From: Candidatus Bathyarchaeota archaeon
Lineage (GTDB): Archaea > Thermoproteota > Bathyarchaeia > 40CM-2-53-6 > RBG-13-38-9
Assembly: GCA_026015225.1 (NCBI GenBank)
Contig: JAOZGV010000096.1
Span: forward strand, 1-6,141
Length of the DNA stretch: 6,141 nucleotides
Reading direction: 5' to 3'
Under the pieces are notes generated by a model. That model ran no database searches and was not told where the DNA came from. It saw nothing but the letters and a program-made list of their open reading frames with translations. A program made the position numbers and the translations under genes. Position 1 is the first letter of the stretch; the number at the start of each line of letters is the position of its first letter. Below, one piece after another: positions 5,785 through 6,141 of this stretch.

Positions 5785-6141
5785 TTATTTAATCGATGTT
5801 ATTGCAGATACAGACATTCTAGGTCTGGAGGGTGGATCTTCGATGGGTACGCCGATCGGTAAAATCGCCACTACACAAAGATGATCTGGGAGATTAAGTA
5901 TTTGTTTTATCTTCTTTTCATCAAAAAGTCTGACCCAACAAGAACCCAATCCTAATTCTACAGCTTCAAGGACAATGTGCTCTATAGCAATAGCCACATT
6001 TAGCATAGTCGTTGGCATTCTTTCATCCATTTCAGCAATAGCAGCCGAATTGGTTCTTATTTCAAGAGCATCTTTAGTTTTTTTACTTAGTTGAATTTGC
6101 TTGTCGTTCAATATCTCTCTTGAAGTTTCTTTTACTCTTTT
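5785..6141 (-). CDS. Nitroreductase-family protein, C-terminal part
   Basis: The frame is open from the right edge to a TAA at 5785-5787, so this is a 3' fragment of 118 codons whose start lies outside the window. The reading frame enters as KRVKETSREIL and continues without a stop. The segment NVAIAIEHIVLEAVELGLGSCWV, followed by LFDEKKIKQILNLPDHLCVVAILPIGVP and the RPRMSVSAI tail, matches the C-terminal half of FMN-dependent nitroreductase-like oxidoreductases. The Gly-Leu-Gly-Ser-Cys-Trp stretch is the family hallmark. Such enzymes reduce quinones, nitro compounds or flavins with NAD(P)H; the substrate cannot be inferred. The gene is convergent with the pteridine-like operon, is not co-transcribed with it, and is probably unrelated to its function. 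A TTG at 6109-6111 is not a credible start, because it would cut the family domain in half. Confidence 0.82.
   Translation of the reverse strand, partial: KRVKETSREILNDKQIQLSKKTKDALEIRTNSAAIAEMDERMPTTMLNVAIAIEHIVLEAVELGLGSCWVRLFDEKKIKQILNLPDHLCVVAILPIGVPIEDPPSRPRMSVSAITSIK

Noticed and set aside
6109..6111. TTG as the start of the minus-strand nitroreductase gene
   Set aside because: The frame stays open to the window edge, and starting here would remove the N-terminal half of the nitroreductase domain; the gene is simply cut by the window.
1..6141. CRISPR arrays, tRNA or rRNA genes, insertion sequences, riboswitches
   Set aside because: I saw no regularly spaced repeats, cloverleaf-like segments, transposase motifs or FMN-riboswitch-like leader; non-coding gaps are all shorter than 150 nt.

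Overview
The window is an AT-rich (roughly one third G+C by eye), gene-dense stretch with six intact plus-strand genes and one minus-strand gene that runs off the right edge. I read it as probably archaeal. A perfect archaeal-type TATA element (TTTATATA) lies about 60 nt before the operon's first ATG, there are no strong GGAGG ribosome-binding sites, one gene very likely starts with TTG, AGA and ATA codons are heavily used, and short poly-T tracts follow the gene ends. An AT-rich lineage such as the Asgard archaea would fit. That is an inference; a bacterium is not excluded, because the gene families occur in both domains.

Layout. Positions 35-967 encode a class I SAM-dependent methyltransferase, possibly from a leaderless mRNA. 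A 145-nt gap (968-1112) holds a T-tract, a TATA box and a striking 34-bp imperfect inverted repeat at the predicted transcription start. Then come five tightly packed genes that look like one operon: a GTP cyclohydrolase II fused to a RibD-type pyrimidine reductase (1113-2531); an MDR-superfamily dehydrogenase joined by an ATGA overlap (2528-3541); a divergent 6-pyruvoyl-tetrahydropterin synthase (PTPS/QueD) homologue (3555-3935); a GT4-type glycosyltransferase joined by a TTGA overlap (3932-5008); and a SerB-like HAD phosphatase (5038-5694). A T7 tract follows. A convergent partial nitroreductase-family gene (5785-6141, minus strand) closes the window.

How the genes may work together (inference). 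The fusion protein would open the imidazole ring of GTP and then reduce the ribosyl chain to ribityl. The absence of a RibD deaminase domain fits the archaeal/fungal order of reduction before deamination. The usual remaining riboflavin genes (deaminase, lumazine synthase, riboflavin synthase, DHBP synthase) are not here. Instead the neighbours are a PTPS-fold enzyme without its normal catalytic Cys and His, an oxidoreductase, a phosphatase, a glycosyltransferase and, upstream, a methyltransferase. This set looks more like assembly of a tailored, glycosylated pteridine- or pyrimidine-type small molecule than simple riboflavin synthesis. The product cannot be read from the sequence. This possible pathway, together with the altered PTPS active site and the promoter palindrome, is the most interesting content of the window.
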